Below, piece by piece: positions 17,100-25,663 of a stretch of 64,000 bases of DNA; position 1 is the stretch's first letter, and each line of letters begins with the position of its first letter. The translations under genes were made by a program, and so were the position numbers. The stretch is from VRUE01 sp963796705 (GTDB taxonomy: Bacteria > Actinomycetota > Thermoleophilia > Solirubrobacterales > 70-9): the NCBI GenBank assembly GCA_963796705.1, contig CAWCMK010000004.1, forward strand, positions 372,001 to 436,000. Direction: 5' to 3'. The notes under the pieces were generated by a model. That model saw only the letters and a program-made list of their open reading frames with translations. It was not told where the DNA came from and did not search any database.

Positions 17100-17828
17100 T
17101 CACGCGGCAAACATGTTTGTGCGCAGGCCCGGGGAGATGGCCTCGAGAATGTGGGGCCAGATATAAACCTCGATCGTCGCCGCGAGGATCAGCGCCGGGA
17201 TCGCAATCAGCACGGTGACCAGGGTCGCCGCCAGGAGCTGGCTCCACTCTCCGCGGCGGCTGGCCAGCAGCCAGGCGGCGAGTGGCAGAAAGAGCGCGGC
17301 CAGCTCGAGCAGCGCGTGCGGCAGAACGCTGAGGATCAGCTCCAGTCTCGAGATCTGCAGTTGGTAGGCGATGGTCGAGCCCTGGAACCCGAGGTAGAGG
17401 GCCTGCGTGGAGAGCGAGAAAATCGTCACCGCGGAGACGAAGAGGATTGCGAGCTGGCCCGCCTTGAGGTGGATCCAGCGCGAAATCCCGGTCCGCTGGT
17501 TGGCCGCGATCGGCATCGAGGCGCCGGCGATGAAGCCGGCGATGCAGGCGGTCCCGTGAAGTGCCAAGACGAGCGAGTTGCGCCAGAGGATCGGCAGCAG
17601 GTCGCCCGGCTCAGACGGTTCGGTGAGGCCGGGCAGGTGAATCGGCGTGATGTCCGGGGTCAGCAGGCCGGCGACGAACCAGACGGCCGTGAGCAGCGTC
17701 AGGGCAATCGCGAGACTGAGCGCGATCCAGCCGACGAGCACCGACCAGTGGCGCTCGCTCCAGAGCTCCAGGGTCTCTCGAGTGTCCCGCATCCCATGCG
17801 AGAAGACGTGCTGATTTGCCGCACTCAC
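17100..17828 (-). CDS. Stage II sporulation protein M-like membrane protein
   Basis: A 242-residue protein from GTG 17828 with about five membrane helices. The pattern fits the SpoIIM/DUF95 family: an N-terminal cytoplasmic segment, a first helix, then LLPILWRNSLVLALHGTACI, a helix with ILSVLPHALLELAALFLPLA and a terminal helix LAATIEVYIWPHI. In spore formers SpoIIM helps septal remodelling, but non-sporulating bacteria carry many relatives of unknown role. No sporulation genes are nearby. Confidence 0.7.
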   Translation of the reverse strand: MSAANQHVFSHGMRDTRETLELWSERHWSVLVGWIALSLAIALTLLTAVWFVAGLLTPDITPIHLPGLTEPSEPGDLLPILWRNSLVLALHGTACIAGFIAGASMPIAANQRTGISRWIHLKAGQLAILFVSAVTIFSLSTQALYLGFQGSTIAYQLQISRLELILSVLPHALLELAALFLPLAAWLLASRRGEWSQLLAATLVTVLIAIPALILAATIEVYIWPHILEAISPGLRTNMFAA

Positions 17829-17884
17829 CCCTGCATCATCGGCAGGCGCAGGGTCCGATTTGAGCGACGCGAGGCGGCGCGCGG

Positions 17885-18895
17885 CTAGCCGCCGACCTTG
17901 ACGACCAGCTTGCCGACGTTGGCGCCGTCAAAGAGCATGTTGATCGCGCTGGGAAGCTCCTCGAAGCCCTCGACCACCGTCTCCAGCGGCACCAGCTCTC
18001 CCCTGGATATCAGTCCGCCGAGCTCGGCCGAGACCTCCTGAAGCTGCCCGAAGTGATCGAGGACGATGAAGCCCCGCAGGGTCGCGCGTTGGACGAGCAG
18101 ATTGCCAAAGGCCCGCGGGCCCGGCGGCGGCTCGGCGGCGTTGTAGCCGGAGATCAGGCCGCAGAGGGCGATCCGTGCGTGGAGATTGATCCGCGCAAAG
18201 ATCGCGTCCATGATCTCGCCGCCGACGTTCTCGAAATCAACGTCGACCCCCTCGGGTGTGGCGGCAACGAGCTGCTCGCGCCAGTCACCAGCGCGATGGT
18301 CAACGGCAGCATCGAAGCCGAGACGCTCGCTGAGCAGCGCGCACTTCTCAGGCCCACCGGCGATACCGACCACGCGGGCGCCCTCGAGCTTTGCCAGCTG
18401 GCCGGCCACCGAACCGACGGCGCCGGCCGCGGCGGAAACGACCACGGTCTCCCCGGACCTGGGCTTGCCGATCTCGCGCATCCCGACCCATGCCGTGAGG
18501 CCGGTCATCCCGAGGACGCCGAGGTAGAGGCTGGGCGAGACGCCCTCGATCTCGGGCACCTGCTGCAGGGGGGCCGCCTCGGAGGCGATGAAATGCTCGG
18601 TCCAACCGGTCAGTCCCTGGACCAGCTGGCCCTCCCGGTAGCTGGGGTTCCGCGATTTAACGACGCGGCCGAGGCCGAGGCCGCGCATCGTCTCGCCGAG
18701 TCCGACCGGCGGCAGGTAGCCGGGCATATCGTTGATCCAGGCCCGGTTCGTGGGGTCGAGTGAGATCCACTCGCTGCGGACCAGCGCCTCTCCCTCCCCG
18801 ATCTCGGGCAGCTCCTCCTCGACCAGCTGAAAGGTCTCTGGCCCGATTCGCCCACTGGGGCGCTCGCGCAGTACGAAGCGGCGATTACTAGACAC
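17885..18895 (-). CDS. NADP-dependent oxidoreductase (MDR superfamily, PTGR/CurA-like)
   Basis: A 336-residue zinc-independent medium-chain reductase. It starts SSNRRFVLRERPSGRIG, has SEWISLDPTNRAWIND in the GroES-like domain, the nucleotide loop SAAAGAVGSVAGQLAKLEGA, and FENVGGEIMDAIFARIN with ALCGLISGYN downstream. This pattern matches YncB/CurA/leukotriene B4 dehydrogenase relatives, which reduce activated carbon-carbon double bonds with NADPH. GTG 18895 fits the family start; the frame is open to 19021 but those residues are not family-like. Confidence 0.85.
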   Translation of the reverse strand: MSSNRRFVLRERPSGRIGPETFQLVEEELPEIGEGEALVRSEWISLDPTNRAWINDMPGYLPPVGLGETMRGLGLGRVVKSRNPSYREGQLVQGLTGWTEHFIASEAAPLQQVPEIEGVSPSLYLGVLGMTGLTAWVGMREIGKPRSGETVVVSAAAGAVGSVAGQLAKLEGARVVGIAGGPEKCALLSERLGFDAAVDHRAGDWREQLVAATPEGVDVDFENVGGEIMDAIFARINLHARIALCGLISGYNAAEPPPGPRAFGNLLVQRATLRGFIVLDHFGQLQEVSAELGGLISRGELVPLETVVEGFEELPSAINMLFDGANVGKLVVKVGG

Positions 18896-19436
18896 GATCT
18901 CGCGACCATACCGCCGATGGGGTTTGCGGGGGATCTCTCGAACTCCGCGCGCGATGCCGCTGGCGGCGATCGCGCGGCCAACGGCCGCCTCATTGCCCTC
19001 TGAGGCGCGCTCCGCCAGCATGTTCTGGCATCAGCCCGGTTAGGGTCGAACGCAAAGCCCGAATCACCAGCGACACATCAACCTTCCCGCCGCCGCACTT
19101 CGCCTTCGCACCCGAAACCGCCGTGCTCCGGCCGCCTGCGCCCTTCACAGGCACTGCCACCTTCGCCCGCACAGCCGAATCGACCTTCAGCTGGACCGGC
19201 GACCTCTCGGTGAGCTTTCCCGGAGTCGCTCAGATCCCGCTCGCGGGCCCGGACTTTCGACTTCATTGCTGCGCGGTGCGCAGCTGCTTCGACCAAGAAT
19301 CGCCCTCCGAAGAAAAGCTGTACTCGCACTGACCGAGGTATCTCAGGGTGCGATTACCCTGGAGGATGAGAACTCCCGCTGGCCAAGCCGAGAAAGTTCC
19401 CGTGCCGACGGGTGGGGTCCTGAGTTTTACCTTGAA
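18896..19436. other. 540-bp region without an intact gene
   Basis: Between the oxidoreductase start and tRNA-Ala I find no complete gene. The plus strand holds a probable fragment of a secreted-protein gene (19024-19332). An ATG preceded by GGAGG at 19366 opens a frame that runs antisense through the tRNA and is a spurious ORF. Confidence 0.6.
19024..19332 (+). pseudogene. Probable 3' fragment of a secreted-protein gene
   Basis: The frame without a start reads RVERKARITSDTSTFPPP, then PFTGTATFARTAES and STFSWTGDLSVSFPGVAQIP followed by LAGPDFRLHCC. The motif order Gly-Thr-Ala, Trp-(Thr/Ser)-Gly-Asp-Leu, Phe-Pro-Gly and a final Leu-x-Gly-Pro-x-Phe resembles the last domain of large secreted proteins of Thermoleophilia as I recall them. 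Third-position bases are strongly G/C. There is no upstream coding part or start codon, so it looks like a leftover of a deleted gene. GTG 19123 could give a 69-residue ORF, but it begins mid-domain. Confidence 0.4.
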
Positions 19437-19509
19437 TGGAGCTGAGGGGGCTCGAACCCCTGACCTTCGCGCTGCCAGCGCGACGCTCTTCCAGCTGAGC
19501 TACAGCCCC
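19437..19509 (-). tRNA. tRNA-Ala (anticodon GGC)
   Basis: The reverse strand folds into a 73-nt cloverleaf. The acceptor GGGGCTG pairs with CAGCTCC and contains the G3:U70 wobble pair that identifies alanine tRNAs. The anticodon stem TCGCG/CGCGA encloses the loop CTGGCAG, giving anticodon GGC, which reads GCC codons. The T arm is AGGGG TTCGAGC CCCCT. The CCA end is not encoded; the discriminator base is A. Confidence 0.96.
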
Positions 19510-19520
19510 GGGAGGGGCAG

Positions 19521-19526
19521 ATTCTA
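19521..19526 (-). promoter_or_regulatory. Candidate -10 box of tRNA-Ala
   Basis: On the minus strand TAGAAT lies 11 bases before the first nucleotide of the tRNA, at a position suitable for a -10 element with a short leader. No clear -35 is visible. Confidence 0.35.
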
Positions 19527-19557
19527 GCTCGGGCTCAGGGAACTCCCGGCGGTGCCC

Positions 19558-20238
19558 TTATGCGGCCCGCTCGGATCCGGATTCGTCATCGACGTCGAGG
19601 ATCAGGCCCTCGTCGCCGTTGCGACGCACCCTGAACTCGAACGGCGAATGCTCTTCCAGCTCGCGGAGAAGCTCGATCGGCTCATCGAGTCGCACGGAGA
19701 GGGTCGCGCGGCCCTCCGAGAAGCGCTCGATGGAGATATCCGAGGCACCGAGACGACCGATTGCATCCTCGAGGCCGACCAGCTGGGAGTAGTCACCGAG
19801 CGGTCCGACCTCCATCCGGACCGAGCCCTCGAAGACCTCCTGCGACGGGGCATCCTCCCTCGGACCGCTGGCCTCGGCCTCCGAGAGCTCCTGCGCACGC
19901 CTCCCGACCGCAACCGCCTCGCGCAGCGCTTTCATCCGGATCCTCGTCGCCTGGCCGCGGGCCTGTGCTTCGATCTCCAGCAGGCGCGCGGTGAGCGCCT
20001 CAAGTGTCGCCAGACCGCGCTCGTGCTGCTCGCTCACCGCCCGCAGCTGCTCGTGCAGACCGCGAATCTCCCGCTCGCGCTCGATCACCATCGCCGAGAG
20101 CGAGTGGAGCTCCGATTCGATCTCGAGCTTTGCCGCGCATTCCTGCTTGAGGTCGGCGACCATCATGTCTCGTGCCTGAATTGCCGCATCCACTTCGGGG
20201 CGGCGGTAGCCGAGGAGCGCCCTCTGGAAGCTACCCAT
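19558..20238 (-). CDS. DivIVA-like coiled-coil protein with a C-terminal alpha/beta domain
   Basis: A 226-residue protein. It begins MGSFQRALLGYRRPEVDAAI, resembling the short membrane-targeting start and GYRxxEVD segment of DivIVA/Wag31-like proteins, followed by a coiled coil to about residue 125 (MIEREREIRGLHEQLRAVSE-like heptads). The end is a compact alpha/beta unit (VRMEVGPLGDYSQLVGLEDA, then RATLSVRLDEPIELL). I do not recognise that last domain. ATG 20238 overlaps the rsfS stop by eight bases, so it belongs to the proBA-nadD-rsfS operon. A role in growth-pole or septum organisation is a guess. Confidence 0.7.
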   Translation of the reverse strand: MGSFQRALLGYRRPEVDAAIQARDMMVADLKQECAAKLEIESELHSLSAMVIEREREIRGLHEQLRAVSEQHERGLATLEALTARLLEIEAQARGQATRIRMKALREAVAVGRRAQELSEAEASGPREDAPSQEVFEGSVRMEVGPLGDYSQLVGLEDAIGRLGASDISIERFSEGRATLSVRLDEPIELLRELEEHSPFEFRVRRNGDEGLILDVDDESGSERAA

Positions 20239-20644
20239 GTGCGGCACCGTAGAGATGCCCTCGGACGCCATCATCGGAGAGACCGATCGCGAGCCGCGGC
20301 GCCTCGCGCCAGAGGTCCTCGAGCTGGTAGCGCCGGCGCGCCTCGGCGGTGAAGACGTGCAGCACAGCGTCGAGGTAGTCGAGCACAATCCAGCCCGCCG
20401 AGCCCTCACCGTCGGTTCCCCCGGGAAGCAGGCCCAGCTCGCGCTTTAGGCCCAGCCGCGCCTCATCGACGATCGCCTTCGCCTGGCGCTCGTTGCGCGC
20501 CGTGCAGATCGTCAGGTAGTCGGTGTAGGAGACCAGCTTGCGCATGTCGAGCACGACTATGTCCGCCGCCCCTTTTGTGTCGGCGAGCTCGGCCAGCCGC
20601 CCGGCGAGGGCCGCCGAGTCGAATTCCGCGCCGCCTGCGCTCAC
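20231..20644 (-). CDS. rsfS: Ribosomal silencing factor RsfS
   Basis: A 137-residue RsfS/Iojap protein that binds L14 and blocks subunit joining in starvation. Family segments are ADTKGAADIVVLDMRKLVSY and TDYLTICTARNERQAKAIVD, followed by SAGWIVLDYLDAVLHVFTAE and YQLEDLWREAPRL. It overlaps nadD by four bases, the usual nadD-rsfS order, and is followed by a coiled-coil gene. Confidence 0.93.
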   Translation of the reverse strand: MSAGGAEFDSAALAGRLAELADTKGAADIVVLDMRKLVSYTDYLTICTARNERQAKAIVDEARLGLKRELGLLPGGTDGEGSAGWIVLDYLDAVLHVFTAEARRRYQLEDLWREAPRLAIGLSDDGVRGHLYGAAHG

Positions 20645-21255
20645 GAGTAGATCCCCTTCTCTTCAATAAAGCGGGCCACCGACTCGGGCACGAGGTAGCG
20701 CAGCGGACGCCCCTCGGCGGCCCGCTCGCGCACCGCCGAGGAAGAGACGCCGAACTGCGGCATCTCCAGCATCGTCGCCCGTCCCCCCGCCCCGAGGCTG
20801 CGCATCACGGCCGCGACCTCGGCGTCTGAGACCCCGGAGCGGCGAGCTACGGCGAGGCGGGCGAGCTCGACAACTCGCTCGGGCCGGCGCCAGCTCTCGA
20901 GGCCGACGGCGGCGTCCGCCCCCATCACGAACACGAGCTCCGTATCTGGGCCCTTCTCGTCTCCAAGCAGCTCCAAGGTCTCATACGTATAGGACGGCCC
21001 CTCGCGCTCGACCTCGAGTGTCGAAACCGAGAAGCGGGGGTCATCGGTTGCCGCCAAGCGAGTCATCGCCAGCCGCAGCTCGCGACCCGGGTCATCGGCG
21101 ATCCGCTTATGCGGGGCCTCGCCGGTGGGAACCAGAATGACTTCCTCGAGCCCCAGCTGCCAGAGAGCCTCCTGGGCGAGCGCCAGGTGCCCAAGGTGTG
21201 GCGGGTTGAACGCCGAGCCGAGGACTCCCACGCCGGCGGCGGGCGGGCTACTCAC
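20641..21255 (-). CDS. nadD: Nicotinate-nucleotide adenylyltransferase
   Basis: A 204-residue nucleotidyltransferase that makes nicotinate adenine dinucleotide in NAD synthesis. The N-terminal motif is GSAFNPPHLGHLALAQEAL (the usual G(G/S)xFxPxHxGH). The C-terminal signature is VSSSAVRERAAEGRPLRYLV in place of ISSTxIR, followed by VARFIEEKGIYS. GTG 21255 lies within the last codons of proA, so translation is coupled. Confidence 0.92.
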   Translation of the reverse strand: MSSPPAAGVGVLGSAFNPPHLGHLALAQEALWQLGLEEVILVPTGEAPHKRIADDPGRELRLAMTRLAATDDPRFSVSTLEVEREGPSYTYETLELLGDEKGPDTELVFVMGADAAVGLESWRRPERVVELARLAVARRSGVSDAEVAAVMRSLGAGGRATMLEMPQFGVSSSAVRERAAEGRPLRYLVPESVARFIEEKGIYS

Positions 21256-22513
21256 GCACCTGGCCGTCGCCGCGGACGACGTACTTGTAGGTCGTCAGCT
21301 CGCGCAGGCCGATCGGGCCTCGCGCGTGGAGCTTCTGGGTCGAGTTGCCGATCTCGGCCCCCATCCCGAACTCAAAGCCATCGGTGAAGCGGGTCGAGGC
21401 GTTCGTGTAGACGACCGCCGCATCGACCGCGGAGCTGAATCGCTCCGAGGCCTTCTCTGAGCGGGTGACGATCGCCTCCGAGTGGCGCGTTCCAAAGCGG
21501 TTCACGTGCTCGACGGCCTGATCGAGGGAGTCGACGACCGCGACGGCGAGCTTTAGGTCGAGGTACTCGGTCGCCCAGTCCGCCTCGCTGGCAGGTCCGA
21601 CCTCGACGCCGAGCGCCGCCCTGCGGGCACGCTCGTCACCGACCAGCTCGACGCCGGCGTCGCGTAGGTCCGCCAGCACGATCGGCAGGAAGGCCTCGGC
21701 GACGGCGGCGTCGACGAGCAGCGTCTCGGCCGCGTTGCAGACCCCGGGCCGCTGCAGCTTGGCGTTGAGCGCGATCCGCCTGGCCATCTCGAGATCCGCC
21801 TCCGCGTGGACGTAGACGTGGCAGTTGCCGGCCGCGGCGAAGATCACCGGCACCGTGGCGACCTTCTTGAGGGCGGCCTTCAGCCCCTCCCCCCCACGGG
21901 GTATCAGCAGGTCCACCAGGCGGTCCTGGGTGGCCAGCTCGGCCAGGCTCTCACGCCCGCCACCGGCAAGCAGCTGCACCGCCTCTTCAGGAAGCCCCGC
22001 CTCGGCCAGCGCTTCGCGAACGACGGCCGCCAGCGCGCCATTGGAGTGCTCGGCGTATTGGGAACCGCGCAGGACGATCGCGTTACCGCTCTTGATCGTC
22101 AATGCCGCGCAATCGACCGTCACGTTGGGCCGCGCCTCATAGACCACGGCGACGACCCCCAGGGGGACCCGAAGCTTGCGCAGCTCGAGGCCGCTCACCA
22201 GGGTCCGGTGCTCGAGCTCCTCGCCGATCGGATCCGCGAGTCCGGCGACCACGCGCACCCCGTCGGCCATCGCGCCTATCCGCTCCTCGCTGAGTCTCAA
22301 ACGGTCCCGGAGGGCGTCGCCGAGCCCCGCGGCGCGCTCGTCGGCGAGATCCGCGGCGTTGGCCTCAAGCAGCTCCACGGCGCGCTCCTCGAGTAGCCGG
22401 GCGATCGCTCCCAAGGCAAAATCCTTGGCATCGGTGGAGGCGCCTGTCAGCTCTCTGGCAGCGCCCTGAGCGACAAAGCAGCGCTCCTCGACCGTTTTCG
22501 TCGTAATTGCCAC
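21248..22513 (-). CDS. proA: Gamma-glutamyl phosphate reductase
   Basis: A 421-residue aldehyde-dehydrogenase-fold enzyme, the second step of proline synthesis. It has VPLGVVAVVYEARPNVTVDC, LKSGNA-like IKSGNAIVLRGSQYAEHSN, the catalytic-cysteine segment LNAKLQRPGVCNAAETLLVD and the end LHARGPIGLRELTTYKYVVR. Located 34 bp after proB and overlapping nadD by eight bases. Confidence 0.95.
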   Translation of the reverse strand: MAITTKTVEERCFVAQGAARELTGASTDAKDFALGAIARLLEERAVELLEANAADLADERAAGLGDALRDRLRLSEERIGAMADGVRVVAGLADPIGEELEHRTLVSGLELRKLRVPLGVVAVVYEARPNVTVDCAALTIKSGNAIVLRGSQYAEHSNGALAAVVREALAEAGLPEEAVQLLAGGGRESLAELATQDRLVDLLIPRGGEGLKAALKKVATVPVIFAAAGNCHVYVHAEADLEMARRIALNAKLQRPGVCNAAETLLVDAAVAEAFLPIVLADLRDAGVELVGDERARRAALGVEVGPASEADWATEYLDLKLAVAVVDSLDQAVEHVNRFGTRHSEAIVTRSEKASERFSSAVDAAVVYTNASTRFTDGFEFGMGAEIGNSTQKLHARGPIGLRELTTYKYVVRGDGQVRE

Positions 22514-22547
22514 GACCGCTAAGAGTAACCGCGTCGGTCTGTGCCCC

Positions 22548-23636
22548 TCAAAGCAAGACGAAGCGATCGCGGTGAATCACCTCGTCGGCGACATGCGGCA
22601 GCAGCTCGCGGACTTCGGCGCTCTTCAGTCCGATCACCCGCGATAGCTCCGGCGCCGAGTACTCGGCGATCCCCTTGCCGACCGAGTGCCCGTCCGCGGC
22701 CACCTCGACCGCGTCCCCGGCCTCGAAATTCCCCTCGACGGCCGTGATGCCAACCGCCAGCAGGCTGGAGCCGCTCTCCCGCAGTACCCGGGCGGCGCCG
22801 GCGTCGACGAGGATCCGCCCGCGGGCCGGCTTCGCGTACTTGAGCCAGAGCTTGAAGCTCGATGCGCGGCCCGGCTGGGCCCTGACCCGGGTGCCCACCG
22901 CCTCCCCTGCGGCGGCGGCGCGCAGGGTCCCCCGCACCGTCCCGTTGCAGATCACCGAGGGGATCCCGGCCTCGCTCGCCATCTCCGCGGCCGCGACCTT
23001 GCTGCGCATGCCGCCCGAACCGAAGGCCGAGGTGCGGTCGCCGATCTGGATGCTCTCCAGCGAGCTGAAGTCCTCGATCGAGGCAACCAGCTCGGCGCCG
23101 GCTGCGGCGGCAGGATCGGCGTCAAAGACGCCCTCGACGTCGGTGAGCAACACGAGCAGCCTTGCCTCCAGCAGGATCGCGACCTGGGCGGCGAGGAAGT
23201 CGTTGTCACCGAAGCTGATCTCGTCGGTCGCGGTCGTGTCGTTCTCGTTGACGACCGGGACGACCCCCCACTCGATCAAGCGGCGCAGCGTCCGCCGGGC
23301 GTTCAGGTAGTTGGTTCGCGCGGCGATATCGCCGGCTGTGAGCAGAACCTGGGCCGCGTGGGTACCGCCGGCCGCGAGGCGCCGCTCGTAGGCCCGAAAG
23401 AGGTCACCCTGGCCGACCGCCGATGCGGCCTGCAGCTCGTCCATCGCCCGCGGACGGCTCGCTAGGTCCAGCAACCGCATGCCCCGCGCGATCGCACCCG
23501 AGGTGACCATCACGACACGCTCGCCGCCGCGCTCCAGCGCGCTGACCTGCTCGCAGACCGAGTCAAGGACGGGCTCGCGCAGCTCGCCGCCGTCGGCGGC
23601 GACGATCGAGGAGCCGAGCTTCACAACCAGGGTCAT
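22548..23636 (-). CDS. proB: Glutamate 5-kinase with PUA domain
   Basis: A 362-residue first enzyme of proline synthesis. The amino-acid-kinase domain (1-250) has VVKLGSSIVAADGG, VVMVTSGAIARGMRLL, VPVVNENDTTATDEISFGDN and GSGGMRSKVAAAEMASEAG. A C-terminal PUA domain (about 275-350) begins GRILVDAGAARVLRESGSSL. It heads the minus-strand proB-proA-nadD-rsfS operon and diverges from the acyltransferase gene. Confidence 0.95.
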   Translation of the reverse strand: MTLVVKLGSSIVAADGGELREPVLDSVCEQVSALERGGERVVMVTSGAIARGMRLLDLASRPRAMDELQAASAVGQGDLFRAYERRLAAGGTHAAQVLLTAGDIAARTNYLNARRTLRRLIEWGVVPVVNENDTTATDEISFGDNDFLAAQVAILLEARLLVLLTDVEGVFDADPAAAAGAELVASIEDFSSLESIQIGDRTSAFGSGGMRSKVAAAEMASEAGIPSVICNGTVRGTLRAAAAGEAVGTRVRAQPGRASSFKLWLKYAKPARGRILVDAGAARVLRESGSSLLAVGITAVEGNFEAGDAVEVAADGHSVGKGIAEYSAPELSRVIGLKSAEVRELLPHVADEVIHRDRFVLL

Positions 23637-23749
23637 GGGCGGCCAAGTGTAGGAGGAGCCGGGAGAGGCGCCACACTTGATAGATCAGTAGGCCGCAGGA
23701 CAAGCGCCTCCCCTACATACCCGGCATCGATGCTCTGCGCGCCATCGCG

Positions 23750-25651
23750 GTGCTGGGCGTCTTCCTCTATCACGCAGGGGTGGGCTGGATGCCCGGCGGC
23801 TTCCTCGGCGTCGACGTCTTCTTCGTGATCAGTGGCTACCTGATCACCTCGCTGCTGCTCGCCGAGTACCGCCGGGGTGGCCACATCAGCCTCGGCCGCT
23901 TCTGGGCGCGGCGGGCCAGGCGACTGCTGCCCGCCGTCGGCGTGCTGATCGCGGTGACCATGATCCTCGCCGCGATCGTCGAGCCCGGTCGCATCGATGA
24001 GCTGCGCGGTGACGCACTCGCCTCGCTGGCCTACGTGGCCAACTGGCACTTCATCTTCACCCACCAGTCCTACTTCGAACAGTTCCAGCGGCCGTCGCTG
24101 TTCCGGCACCTGTGGTCGCTCTCAGTCGAGGAGCAGTTCTACCTCTTCTGGCCGCTTGCCTTCGCCGCCGGGATGACCCTCTTTGGCCGCCGACGGCTGA
24201 TCGTGGGGGTGCTCGCGGGGGCGCTGGCATCGGTGGTGCTGGCCTGGCTCCTGTTTGATCCGCACGACGCCTCCCGCGTCTATTACGGGACCGACACCCA
24301 CGCGGTCGGGCTGCTCATCGGAGTCGCCCTGGCGCTCGTCTGGAATCCCCGAGACCTGGGCCGCGAGGTGCCCAATCGCTGGTTTGGGCCAACGCTCGAT
24401 GTGATCGGCGTGGTGGGGCTCGCCTACGTACTCCTCAGCTTCGCCCAGGTCCACGACTACGACCTCGCCCTGTTTCACGGCGGCTACCTGTGGTTGGCGC
24501 TCTTCACCGCAGCTCTGGTCGCCGCCCTCGCCCATCCCGCGGCGCGGCTCGGCGGGTTCCTGGCACAGCCGCCGATGGTCTGGCTCGGGCTGCGCAGCTA
24601 CAGCTTCTACCTCTGGCACTGGCCGGTGCTCGCCCTGACCCGCCCGGGCATCGACGTCTCGATTCCCCGCGGCATCCTGATCCCCCTGCAGTTGCTGGCG
24701 GTCCTGGGCCTCGCCGAGCTCTCCTATCGCTACGTCGAGGTCCCCTTCCGCCGCCCGCGGCGTGTCGGCGACGCCAGCGACTGGCTCCGCTTCGGTCGCC
24801 CGGCGCTGCTAGCCGGAGTACTGATCGTCGTCCTCACGGTCGGCTGGGGTGAAATCGGCGGCAGCGGCAAGGAAGAACTCGCCTCGGGAGCGACGCCGGC
24901 CTCGACCGCCGAATCGGCCATCGTCAGGGCCCAGCCGACCGCCGCCCCAACCCGGGGCCGGCGACGCCCCGGCCATCGGGGGTCGGCGATCCCACCCGCC
25001 AATCCGGACCTGCCACCGCGAGTCGTCGCCTTCGGGGACTCGGTGATGATCGCCGCCAAGCAGCGGCTCGCGGCGCGACTCGGGCGGCGCTTCTCGATGA
25101 ACGCCAGGGTCAGTCGCCAGGCGAACGAATTCGTCGACCTCGTCCAGCGATTGCGAGCACGGGGCGGCAAGGTCGACGCCCTGATCATCCAGATGGGGAA
25201 CAACGGGCCGCTCTTCAGCGAAGAAATGGAAGCGATTCACAAGGCGACCGCCAACGTCGGCGAGCTCTTCCTGATCAACGACCTGGCGCCGGTCTCCTGG
25301 AGTGATGAGTCCGACGCGAAGCTCGCTGAAGCCGCCGAAAGCTGGCCGCACACCGAGCTGATCGACTGGCGCTCGGTCGTCGAAGGTCACCAGGGAACGC
25401 TCACCTGGGACGGCCTGCATCTGACGCCGGCCGGCGCCGGCGCCTACACGCGCCTGATCGCGCACGCCGTGCGCTCGCAGATCGTCTGGCCTCAACCCGA
25501 AGACGGCGGCGGCGGCGAATCGCCCGAGAAAACGGGTAATACTCCACGGCCAGATTCCGATGGGCAAGCAGAAGACGGACGCGATCACCGGCATCGCCTG
25601 GCGCCTGGACGCGACCCCTCCGGGCCCGAATCGCCGGGCGCGCGTCACTGA
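23750..25651 (+). CDS. OafA/OatA-like membrane acyltransferase with SGNH domain
   Basis: At least 633 residues. About ten helices form an acyltransferase-3 domain, with FLGVDVFFVISGYLITSLLL, FWARRARRLLPA, LSVEEQFYLFWPL and SFYLWHWPVL. A linker rich in Ala/Pro/Arg leads to an SGNH esterase-like domain with FGDSVMIA (catalytic Ser), a GNNG segment and WDGLHLTPAGA (Asp/His). Such proteins O-acetylate peptidoglycan or surface glycans. GTG 23750 is the first canonical start but lies inside the conserved first helix. The family-like reading RLPYIPGIDALRAIAV lies upstream in frame, back to a TAG at 23681, with no ATG, GTG or TTG. The start is therefore unresolved. Confidence 0.83.
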   Translation: MLGVFLYHAGVGWMPGGFLGVDVFFVISGYLITSLLLAEYRRGGHISLGRFWARRARRLLPAVGVLIAVTMILAAIVEPGRIDELRGDALASLAYVANWHFIFTHQSYFEQFQRPSLFRHLWSLSVEEQFYLFWPLAFAAGMTLFGRRRLIVGVLAGALASVVLAWLLFDPHDASRVYYGTDTHAVGLLIGVALALVWNPRDLGREVPNRWFGPTLDVIGVVGLAYVLLSFAQVHDYDLALFHGGYLWLALFTAALVAALAHPAARLGGFLAQPPMVWLGLRSYSFYLWHWPVLALTRPGIDVSIPRGILIPLQLLAVLGLAELSYRYVEVPFRRPRRVGDASDWLRFGRPALLAGVLIVVLTVGWGEIGGSGKEELASGATPASTAESAIVRAQPTAAPTRGRRRPGHRGSAIPPANPDLPPRVVAFGDSVMIAAKQRLAARLGRRFSMNARVSRQANEFVDLVQRLRARGGKVDALIIQMGNNGPLFSEEMEAIHKATANVGELFLINDLAPVSWSDESDAKLAEAAESWPHTELIDWRSVVEGHQGTLTWDGLHLTPAGAGAYTRLIAHAVRSQIVWPQPEDGGGGESPEKTGNTPRPDSDGQAEDGRDHRHRLAPGRDPSGPESPGARH

Positions 25652-25663
25652 GGGGGCCCGGCG

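Noticed and set aside
19366..19527. Plus-strand ORF with a GGAGG site that reads through the tRNA-Ala region
   Set aside because: Its product contains the sequence type known from ORFs antisense to tRNA-Ala (ARTPDLRAASATLFQLS). It is a by-product of the tRNA gene.
19400..19560. tRNA-Ala as an integration site of a mobile element
   Set aside because: No integrase, no direct repeat of the tRNA 3' end and no foreign gene block was seen on either side.
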